From: Patagioenas fasciata
Taxonomy: Eukaryota; Chordata; Aves; Columbiformes; Columbidae
Assembly: GCF_037038585.1 (NCBI RefSeq)
Contig: NC_092520.1
Coordinates: 4,290,001 to 4,354,000 of the forward strand
DNA: 64,000 nt
Direction of reading: 5' to 3'
The notes beneath the pieces are model-generated. The model was not told where the DNA came from and made no database searches. It saw only the letters and a program-made list of their open reading frames with translations. The position numbers and the translations under genes were made by a program. Below, in pieces: positions 23,913 to 33,056 of the stretch (the first letter of the stretch is position 1; each line of letters begins with the position of its first letter).

Positions 23913-24574
23913 AGAATCATAGAATCATAGAATAATTTTGGTTGGAAGAGACACTCAAGATCACTGAGTACAATTGTTACCACAACCCTGGCACTAAGCC
24001 ATGTCCCTGAGAACCTCATCTATGTGTCTGTTCAACCCCTCCAGGGATGGTGACTCCAGCACTGCCCTGGGCAGCCTGGTCCAATGCCCCACTGCCCTTT
24101 GGGGAAGAAATTGTTCCCAATATCCAATCTCAACCTCCCCGGTGCAACTTGAGGCCGTTTCCTCTGCTCCTGGCGCTTGTTCCTGGCGAGCAGAGCCCGA
24201 CCCCCCCTGGCTCCAAGCTCCTTTCAGGCAGTTCAGAGATCAGAAGGTCTCCCCTCAGCTCCTGTTCTCCAGCTGAACCCCCCAGGTCCCTCAGCCACTC
24301 CCATCACACTTGTGCTCCAGTCCCTTCCCCAGCTCCGTTCCCTTCTCTCCACTCGCTCCAGCACCTCAAGGCTTTTCTTGGTGTGAGGGGCCCAAAACCG
24401 ACCCCAGGATTCGAGTTTTGGCCTCCCCAGGTCCCAGCACAGGGACGGTCACTGCCCTGGACCTGCTGGCCACACCAGTGCTGGTCCCAGCCAGGATGCT
24501 GGTGGCCTCTTGGCCACCTGGGCACACACTGGCCCATGTTCAGCGTCTTATCACCAACACCCCCAGGTCCTTTC
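23913..24574 (-). mobile_element. CR1 LINE, 660-base 3' part
   Basis: Minus-strand CR1 with three tail units (agaatcatagaatcatagaa), the terminus ttttggttggaagagacact, the block ccctccagggatggtgactc, and an ORF2 remnant reaching ccaacacccccaggtccttt. The minus-strand coding remnant is frameshifted. It is the same subfamily as 2,506-3,089 (opposite strand) and 55,592-56,026 (opposite strand). Confidence 0.93.
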
Positions 24575-26614
24575 CCACACGACACTTTCCAGTCGCTCTT
24601 CCCCCAGTCAGTTTCTTGTTTCTTGACAACATTTTGCCTTCGAAATTTGCCTTCAGTCAACCTTACTCCGTTGGGACTTCCATTCCTGGAGTGAGTGGTC
24701 ACGGATCAGTCTTTGCACAGTCTCCATCTGATGATACACCTAAAATACTGTGATTGGGAAGGATGTACATGCACCAGGAATTGGCACTGGAAACCTGTAG
24801 TGCCAGAAACCTCAGCACCATAAACGTAGATGGGAGGAGGCCTCAGCTTGAGGAGCCTTAGCTGGACAGGTTAGAAAACCGATGCTGCCACCCAAAACCT
24901 TTATAGCCACAAGTAGCTGCTATAACCAGGAGAATCCTGTCTAATTCACCCTATGTCTTCAGACACTTCAAGTCACGGAAAATGGAGACTTCAAAAAAAT
25001 TCCTGTAAGTTTGAAAGTATGAGGTTGTTGTACAACAACTGCTTTTCCTCTGTGCCGCAGCAATATTGTGATACCATGTACAGATTCTTATTCTAACTGC
25101 AAGCCCTCCCTTTTCTTCCCCAAAAGGAGGTGGTTGTAGGAGAGAACCAGTGATGTGTGGGATAGAGGTAGGATGGAAACAAGAAGAGAGGAGCACTGCT
25201 CCTGTTCTCACCATGTGAAATGGGCTGCTGCCATTTTTTGAGTCCCAAATGGACTCAGTGCTGCCTGTTCAAGCACTGGAGAGAACCAATATTTTGTGGT
25301 TCTCATCTTCCAGTATATCTCTCCTACCAGGTTTCATATAGGGAGCTTATAATTTGTCCTCAGGACAAGTAACTCCAATAAGTGGTAATATATCCAGAAG
25401 GAAGGCTGCTTCCCATAAATGCCCCAATTCTGGTCAACTTAGATCACAGCAAGTCCAAAAGCTGATTAGGTACATACTTTCCATGGACCCTGGGAGTACA
25501 CAAAGAAGCTTCATTGACCTCAAACCAGAGTGGAGTGCACTGCAGAATAAAGAGTTGGGATTCATGACCTCACCCAACTTCATCCAGCCAAAAAGAACAA
25601 GACACCTAAGGTCAATTCAGCTACCAAAATATACACATTTAGTGCTCTGGGACACAAAGCAGCTGAAAGCCACATGGGGTATGACACTGGATCTAGGGAA
25701 GACTCAGTGACCCCAGGGCATCCTGCCTGGCCTTCAGCTGATGCTCCAAAAGAACCTCAAATGACACAAGATGTCAACATTTAAGGATGTGAACGGAGCC
25801 TTTACAGCAGGATTCAAGTTGAGACTAACACATTTGAATATTGTGACAAAGCGCATGCAAGTCTCTGCACACTGAGCTGTGTGTATGTAAATCAGCAGGC
25901 AGAAAAAGACAGCTTGCTACATTTTTCCCAAGGAGAAAGCTGTTTACAAGTGTAAACAACGAATCCTTACAGCATTTGCTTCTGCTTATTTAAAGCATAA
26001 GAAGGATTCCAAAGCACAAAGACAGACGTATTCCCAGATTCCTTTGAAAGTCAAGGAGACTGAGGTACACGCCATTTGTGCTTTTGGAAAGCCTCCCTCT
26101 CTTGATAGAACTTCGTTTGATATTCCAGCTTAAGCTGGTGCACATTTACTATAGACATTTGGCACCTAATAAGGGCTCTGATTCGCATATATTCAAGCTC
26201 AGATGCCTGAAAAAGTTACTAAGATGAGCTTTACTTCCACATTTTTCTCAATGTCAGCTGCTTCTCCCTCGGGAATGGCTGAACAGCAGGTTTATCTCCT
26301 CCCGTACCAATTTCAGCCCTGCAAATTACTGCAAACTGACATCAATTTTATGTCATGTTAATGCAATGGGTTGGAAGCTGCAGGTGCTTGGAGACACCTC
26401 CCCGTGCTGTCTGTTTTAGGGTAGTAATGATCGGGTGCAGATAAGCTTCAGCTAAACCCGCTGCAACAAGAAAGCAAACATCCTGAGTGTGGCTAAATGG
26501 GACCTGCTGTGCATGGTATAACCTGCCTCAACTTCTGATTTCAAAGATTTTGGGAATACATCTGTGACAGACGCAATCACATACGCTTGTGCTAGGAAAA
26601 GGATGGAGAAGAAA
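24575..26614. other. Intergenic unique sequence
   Basis: No supported gene. An open frame of 118 residues at 25,354-25,710 has no recognisable domain. No repeat recognised. Confidence 0.5.
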
Positions 26615-27547
26615 AATCATAGAATCATAGAGTGGTTAGGGTTGGAAAGGACCTTAAAGATCATCTAGTTGCAACCCCTCTTCCACTAGACCAGGTTGCT
26701 TAGAGCCCCGTCCAGCCTGGCCTGGGATGTCTCCAGGGATGGTTCAGCCACCACCTCTCTGGCCAAACTGGGACAGGCTCTCACCACCCTCAGGGGCAAC
26801 AGTTTCTTCCTCATGTCTGACCTGAATCTCCCCTCCTCTAGTTTAAAACCATCACCCCTTGTTCTACCACAACAGGCTCTGCTCAAAAGTCTCTCCCCAT
26901 CTTTCTTACAGGCCCCTTCTAAGTCCAGAAAGGCTGCACTAAGGTCTCCCTGGAGCTTGTTCTCCAGCTGAACACCCCAACTCTCTCAGCCTGTCCTCCC
27001 AGCAGAGCTATTCCAGCCTCGCATCATTCCTGGGGCTCCTCTGGCCCCTCTCCAGCAGGTCCATGTGTGTCCTGTGCTGAGGACCCAGAGCTGGACCAGC
27101 ACTGCAGGGGGGGTCTCACCAGAGCGGAGCAGAGGGGCAGAATCCCCTCCCTCCCCCTGCTGCTCACGCTGCTGGGGATGCAGCCCAGGACACGGGTGGA
27201 TTTCTGGGCTGCAAATGCATGTTGCGAACTCATCAACCAACATCCCCAAATCCTTCTCCTCAGGGCTGCTCTCAATCCATTCTCCACCCAGCCTGTATTT
27301 GTGCTTTGGGATTGCCCTGATCCATGTGCAGGACCTTGTACTTGGTCTCGCTGAACTTCATGAAGTTCATATGGGCCCACCTCTCCAGCCTGTCAAGGTC
27401 CTTCTGGATGGAACCTTTCCCTCCAGCGTGTCAACCACACTACACAGCTTGGTGTAATCTGTAAACCTGCTGAGGGTGCACTCGATCCCACTGTCCATGT
27501 CTCCAACAAAGATGTTCAACAGCACCAGTCCCAATACCAACCTCTAA
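26615..27547 (-). mobile_element. CR1 LINE, 930-base 3' part with RT remnant
   Basis: Minus-strand CR1. It has the tail aatcatagaatcatagagtg, then ggttggaaaggaccttaaag, the conserved ggatgtctccagggatggtt, and an ORF2 remnant that extends further 5' than in its relatives. The end at about 27,440-27,547 corresponds to the reverse-transcriptase palm around the catalytic aspartates, where the expected ADDTKL-type string reads as TDYTKLCS on the minus strand, so the catalytic motif is destroyed. Confidence 0.92.
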
Positions 27548-30500
27548 AATCTGCTTTGAGGACCGGATACAGGACCGAACTGTCCTCTGCATGAGGGAAT
27601 GTCCTCTCCTTGGCAGACGGCACCTCCTTCCCAAAATACCTGTGCTCTGTAGCCTGTTTTCACCAACTCTTTATAACACTGTTCAGGTTGTTGTGTTCAC
27701 ATCTACGCTGGATGTTCACAGCATCCACAGAGCTGAAATCCTTCACTGACGCAGTCATTTGCCAAATTGCTTACAATAGCCTTGAAAATATGACTAAGAA
27801 CAGTGATATTATACTGACAAGTTTATGAATATTTATATGGCTCTAGGCCTTGAGTTCCCTTCATGATGCTTTACAATCGCATGACTCCACTTAACTTCAG
27901 CACGGATGTTTCTGCTTTACACAGCTACAAACAGGGAATCAGTTCTGCTAAATTCTGCTGAAGTTTTTGGGTCAGATCCTTCTTCATGTCAGGAAACAAC
28001 TTATTTTTTTCACTCATTCAAGTGCCAATACATTTCTGTGATATTATTTCAGGCATAACTATCATCATCCCCACAACAGTGCTCATACAGAGCTCTTAAA
28101 CCTCAAGGCACTTTACAAAGAGTCTGATTCAGCCTCTTAAAATGCTGCTTTTAGCATCTTACTCATGCTATCTGCATATAAATCAATGGGATAAATTACA
28201 TGCTACACAGGATCAGGCTTGCAGGATCTAGAGGTGTTAATGAGCTTTTTCTGTAACCAGTAGGGACTAGACAATTCAGAAAGTTGCCAATAATGACATT
28301 TTAAGCTGCAGTATTTGGAATTCAACATTATCATGGGATGTGAGAGTTCAGAGCCAAGAGCCCTGACTCAGGATTCCACGCCTAAGATATAAAATAAGAT
28401 CCCAGAAGAAGGACAGGTTCATAATTAACATAAAATTTGAACAGGTAATTTGTGGAACAAAATTCAGCTTTAGGTGACTGATTTCTTTATTTTAACGTTA
28501 TTAGAAGCGAGCAGTGAAAACATCTTCAAGATTTTGTGTCAATTTTATCTTCCTTTATGCATGTATACACTGATGAGTGGGAATATGTACAATCTTCTCC
28601 AGCATACATAGCCATAATGAGTTCTAATCAATCTGTTTGTTAGGCCTGATTTTATGCAGAAATTAAACAACCAGCAGCACAAGCCATGATAAAGTGTTTG
28701 CATAGAGTAGTGATAGAGAAAAATGCTCTTCTTTAGGTGTCATTCCCCGAATTTCATAAAGAGAAACAGCTGAACATGTGCAATTTTTAAACAGCAGCCC
28801 TCTCCAATTCCAAAGTAAAAAATGACTGGATCCACAGACTAAATTTGCAGGACTTTAGTGTGTAAACTGACACAATTCAATTAACATAACTGACCAACTG
28901 AGCCCTGAGGTTTCAGGGCAAAATAACACTGTATCGAAAGAGGATCCTTTGCCACAGGCAACCAGAGGCCACAGGAAATTACTCACGTTGGCACGTCATG
29001 CACATTTTTAGTAGTACTGAAAATAAGCATTTCAGGAGCTGTATGTTTGTTTCTCTACTTGTTATTTCAGAAACAAGACACTCCTTCCATAGGTCTGACA
29101 GGACAGACAAAGAAAATCCAACACCTGGACAACACCTTTTACCATCTAGTCAGACAGACCATGTTTAGATGCAAATAACTTCAGGCTGTCACATTATATC
29201 CAGTGCAGTAATGTCCACTACAAAGAGTAGCTCAAGGTTACAGAGGAAAAGTATTGCTTTTAATATATATTATTGTATTGAAATGGTCAAAGTTGGTTTA
29301 TATGGAAGACAAATTTACATTTACAAAACAGTTGTAGGGAAAACAAACAAATAAAACATGTATTATAATGGTTTGTGGCTGCCTCTTCAATAGTATCCTG
29401 AGTGCAACGACTAAAAGATTTGCCAGAGTTCAAAAGCAGAGAACCAAACCACAGAGTAAGTCAGGAATAAAGGCATATTGTGATGGAATCTACTACAGAA
29501 ACACATCAAATAAAAATTTCCCCATGACTGAAATTGAGGGCAAATGATACATTTTTGCTTGTCTTTCTACCTAGAAAAAACAGAATGGCTAACAACCCAG
29601 ATTGTTGTTCTCGACCCCATACAACATTTCATTAATTTATCTTTCCCAGTTTCAAAGCCACTTTCATGTCTGACTTCTGTTTTGATTGTGGTTACAAATC
29701 TTTGCATGTCCAGCATGCATGTGATGAGAAAATAAACAAGCACAAATATTTAAAATTATTTATTTACAGCCAACTGTAATTCAATATTACACAAATCACT
29801 TGATTTTTTTTGTATTGTGCCCATTTTGTGCTCCTGGTGTGCAAATGGGATATTTAATAGTTTTTTCTTTAGTTTCTAAACTACTGCGATTTCAAGCTTT
29901 GAATTATTTTTGTTAAGAACCTTTAATCTTACAATGGTTAACCATGATAACAAAAGATAGATCAGAGCCCTTACTATATAAACAGAACCTTCAAAAGTGC
30001 ATCAAGTGGGCTAGGATTCTCCTTGTTGTTTACAACCAGTTTTATGCTTCTGAATCAGTTTGGTACTCTTCCAGACCTCTTATTTTTAAAGTCTGTATCT
30101 GAGGAGGATAATCTAGCTCTGAAAAAAAAATAAAGACAGGCCTGCATAACAAAATGCACAGTGATTTTGATGGTGTTTTGGCAATCTAAGTATTTCATCT
30201 TTCCCATCACTAAAATCAATTTTGCTTTGAAGGCTTCATATCACTACGAAAAACATTAAATACGTCTCTACCTGATGTTGAAAGCAATTATATATAACCT
30301 GAACTGCAGAAGGCAGCTTATTCTTTGTGATAGATGTCTACATTATGAAACATCAGCGTTTACACCAGGAAAAGCCTGTGTTTGGCTGGAGTTTTTTAGC
30401 TTACAGAAGGAGAGATGAGGAGAAATAAGTCTGTGTGTTTATATGGAGGTATAATAAATACTGCACTCCGTATAGTCCCCACGGTCTGTGCAAAGTTTCC

Positions 30501-30870
30501 CATCAAATCTTTGGACCTCATCCTGAAACATAAAACACAGATGATATTATCAGGCCTTTACTTGTGTGTTTTATTCTTTTTCCCTCTGTTTTGAGCCTTT
30601 CCCTTTTTTAGACTCTACTTTGGATATGAACTCCTCTTGAAAACCACTTTGCATATTCTGGGTGTAAGTATAGTATGCGTAGTAAGCACTGAGGGAACTA
30701 AATAAGGCATCAGATGAGAGAAAACCCCCGTGTAGTAGGCAGTGCTATAAAAAACCTCCTTCCTCCTCCCAGCCCACAAGTACGAGGAACATTTGCCTCT
30801 TTATTTAAAAATTTGAAGCCAGCAAGCCGCCTCACTCAAGTTACAAACCTTCCCTGGAGCCCGTAAGGAA
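27548..30870. other. AT-rich intergenic interval, possible ancient repeat
   Basis: 3.3 kb without a gene or young repeat, the longest such AT-rich stretch before the ACER3 promoter. A segment at about 28,070-28,215 (gcactttacaaagagtctga; tgcatataaatcaatgggat) resembles very old amniote dispersed repeats, but I cannot name the family. A TATA-like gctataaaaaacctc at about 30,744 has no other promoter evidence around it. Confidence 0.45.
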
Positions 30871-31190
30871 AATCATAGCATTATTTTGGTCGGAAGAGAC
30901 CCTCAGGATCATCGAGTCCAAACACAACCTAACTCCAGGACTAAATCGTGTCCTTAAGAACCTTGTCTAAACGCCTTTTAAACCCCTCCAGGGATGGTGA
31001 CTCCACCACAGCCCTGGGCAGCCTGTTCCAGTGTCTGACAACCCTTTCTATGAATAATTTTTCCCTAATATCCAATCTGAACCTCCCCTGGTACAACTTG
31101 AGGTCATTTCTTGTCATCCTATCACTTGCTACTTGGGAGACCAACACCCTCCACGCTGCAACCTCCTTTCAGGTAGTTGTAGAGGGGAAA
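30871..31190 (-). mobile_element. CR1 LINE 3' end just upstream of the ACER3 CpG island
   Basis: Minus-strand CR1: aatcatagcattattttggt, cggaagagaccctcaggatc, then ccctccagggatggtgactc and the ORF2 remnant ending near ctcctttcaggtagttgtag. It ends about 440 bases before the ACER3 start codon and about 130 bases before the CpG-rich promoter, so it marks an upstream limit for the core promoter. Confidence 0.92.
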
Positions 31191-31450
31191 CCACCTCAGT
31201 GCCACTAAAGCGACTTTGGGGAGTGTGTTTTTTGTCCAAAAAGGGCGTGATGTGAAGGCAGACGCAGGCACCCGTAGTCTCCACACGGGTGCCATACGTG
31301 CCTTTTAAGCCAAACGTGCCCCCAGCCGCCTTTCCCCCGCGGGGATTTAACCCTATATCTGTCTTTTCCACCTCAACACTTCCCTCTCCTCCGAGTTTTT
31401 CCCCTCAGACGGACCGCGACACCCGGGCCGGCCCGTGCAGGCCGCAGCCC

Positions 31451-31464
31451 GTGGCCATGGCAAC
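31451..31464 (+). promoter_or_regulatory. X-box (RFX binding site)
   Basis: gtggccatggcaac matches the RFX consensus GTNRCC-N(0-3)-RGYAAC exactly, with a two-base spacer, 163 bases upstream of the ACER3 start codon inside the CpG island. RFX factors bind such near-palindromes in many GC-rich promoters, including cilium genes. The site contains an ATG at 31,457 that would start an out-of-frame upstream ORF if it were transcribed. Confidence 0.55.
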
Positions 31465-31626
31465 GCGCGGGCCCCGCTCCCCGCGGCAGCGGCGGCTCCT
31501 CCCCCGGCCGGGCGGGCCCAGCGCTTGGTCCCCGCCCGCTGCGCTCCGGGCCCGGCGTCCTTCTCCCGCCTGCCCCCCCACGATTCCTTCCCCTTCTGTC
31601 CGCTCTGGTCTGAAGCGGGTGCCGCG

Positions 31627-31729
31627 ATGGCTCCGGCCGCCGACCGGGAGGGTTACTGGGGCCCGCCGACCTCCACCTTGGAGTGGTGCGAGGAGAACTA
31701 CGCCGTCTCCTACCACATCGCCGAGTTCT
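31627..31729 (+). CDS. ACER3: Alkaline ceramidase 3, coding exon 1 (partial gene)
   Basis: ACER3 hydrolyses ceramides with unsaturated long acyl chains to sphingosine and fatty acid in the ER and Golgi membrane; it is a seven-helix zinc enzyme. This exon encodes residues 1-34 plus the first base of codon 35. It starts [13 protein letters not shown], identical to the human start, in a good context (gccgcgATGg). Of the calcium ligands in the human structure, W20, E22, N24 and E33 are present, while residue 19 is Glu instead of Asp. E33 is the residue mutated (E33G) in human ACER3 leukodystrophy. The exon ends at a donor reading ttct|gtgagt (phase 1). The same frame stays open upstream to about 31,435 but without an ATG, so the start is secure. 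The 5' UTR is not delimited. Confidence 0.95.
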
Positions 31730-31835
31730 GTGAGTGGCCGCCCCGTCCCGGCTCAGTCACCCCCTCGTTCCCCCACCCCACCGACCAGGCCCCGCGGCAG
31801 GGGGATCCCCCCTCCTCCATGGCCGCTCTTTGCTG

Positions 31836-31864
31836 AGGTGGGGGGGGAATGGCGGGTTAACGGG
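31836..31864 (+). other. Potential G-quadruplex near the start of intron 1
   Basis: A run of eight G, then GGG and GGGG, separated by loops of six and five bases, satisfies the G3+N1-7 pattern on the transcribed-sense strand about 110 bases after exon 1. A second qualifying cluster with long G runs is at about 32,074-32,107. Such G-rich first-intron starts are common downstream of CpG-island promoters. Confidence 0.4.
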
Positions 31865-32357
31865 GCCGCTGCCCCTCAGCCACCCCCGGCGGGTAGAAAT
31901 GGATGTTTTCCTGTCACCTTTCCCCTCAAATCCGTGTTTTAAGGAGGCGTTGGGACTGAACTCTCTCTTCCCGTGCCCCATCGTGTTGTTCGGGCCTCCC
32001 CCTTGACCCAAGTCTGTCCCTTTGGCCTGTGTCCCAAGCCGTGGTGGGTTTGGGGGTGTCTGGAGGCACCAAGGGGGTGGCTGAGGTGGGGGGGTCGGGT
32101 GAGGTGGGTCTCTGGAGCAGAGGTGGTTGTGTTGGCACTATGTGGATGGCCAAAAAGGGGAGTTTTTGCTGAAATCGTGTTCAGAGTATCATGCTGTAAA
32201 GGTACACGGGTGTGCAGCTCTGCTCCCATTGAGATGAGAGCATCTGCCCAGCTGTGGCTGGTCAAACCAAGCAAAACAGATCAGGGACAGAGAAGGGATC
32301 TTTGTATGGAAGAGACATCTTCATCCAGGACAGACACCTTCACCTGACTGGTCTTTA

Positions 32358-32402
32358 GTGATGATCTCCAGAGGTCCCTTCTAACCCTAATCATTCTGTG
32401 GT
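32358..32402 (+). mobile_element. CR1 3'-terminal scrap
   Basis: atgatctccagaggtccctt followed by ctaaccctaatcattctgtg matches the last 45 bases of a plus-strand CR1. Similarity further upstream is too weak to follow. It lies 250 bases from a minus-strand CR1. Confidence 0.6.
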
Positions 32403-32653
32403 GAGTCTTGACTATCATCAGGTTGATCTGTTGCAGGTGGTGGGAGCTGGAATATCTCAAAGAGTTGCCCTGTTGCAGGTGCTGGTCTTTTAGGATAGCT
32501 TGGAACAGTGGCAAGAGAGCGGAGTTTTTTACTTTACAACTCTGGTATTCGGAGGCAGTCAGGAATTTAGATACATTCAAGCATGTTTTAAGGAAAGAAG
32601 AAAGCGCTTTGCCTACATGGTCATCCAGGAGGTGCTTGAGAAGGGATAATGTT

Positions 32654-33056
32654 CATAGAATGATAGAATCCTTTCAGTTGGAAGAGACCTTCAGATCATT
32701 GAGTCCAACCATAACCTAACTCTAGCACTAAAGCATGTCCCTAAGAACCTCGTCTAAACACCTCTTAAACCCCTCCAGGGATGGTGACCACCACTGCCCT
32801 GGGCAGCCTGTTCCAATGCCTGACAACCCTTTCCATGAAAAATTTTTCCCAGTATCCAATCTGAACCTTCCTGGCACAACTTGAGACCATTTCCTCTTGT
32901 CCTATCATTTGCTGCTTGGGAGAAGAGACCAACACCCTCCATGCTCCGACCTTGGTTCAGATAGTTGTAGACAGCAAGAAGGTCTCCCCTCAGCCTCCTG
33001 TTCTCCAGGCTAACCAGCCCCAGTTCCTTCAGCTGGTCCTGTTGTGGTAGCAGGTA
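32654..33056 (-). mobile_element. CR1 LINE 3' end
   Basis: Minus-strand CR1 in ACER3 intron 1: catagaatgatagaatcctt, ttggaagagaccttcagatc, then ccctccagggatggtgacca and an ORF2 remnant ending near agctggtcctgttgtggtag. It is antisense to ACER3. It is the same subfamily as 30,871-31,190 and 10,957-11,280. Confidence 0.93.

Larger units (their letters stand above)
31320..31840 (+). promoter_or_regulatory. ACER3: CpG island promoter of ACER3
   Basis: The only strongly GC- and CpG-rich stretch in the window (clearest from about 31,390 to 31,830), against an AT-rich background. It surrounds coding exon 1 and has no TATA box at a sensible distance, as expected for a housekeeping-type promoter. A perfect X-box lies at 31,451-31,464. 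The transcription start is not visible; it must lie upstream of the ATG at 31,627 and probably downstream of about 31,390. Island limits are estimated by eye. Confidence 0.85.

Noticed and set aside
24047-24694. 215-codon frame and overlapping frames
   Set aside because: Antisense reading of a CR1 3' region, as are the long frames at 2,518-2,928, 21,880-22,416 and 55,526-55,906.
25354-25710. 118-codon frame
   Set aside because: No domain or homologue recognised and no supporting splice signals.
30740-30765. TATA-like gctataaaaaacctc
   Set aside because: Single AT-rich match 880 bases upstream of the ACER3 start with no exon or initiator evidence; the CpG island is the likelier promoter.
31289-31942. 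Open frame of 217 codons over the CpG island
   Set aside because: It lies in a GC-rich island where stops are rare, begins at GTG, and overlaps the secure ACER3 exon 1 in another frame. Its internal ATG at 31,457 is treated only as a possible uORF.
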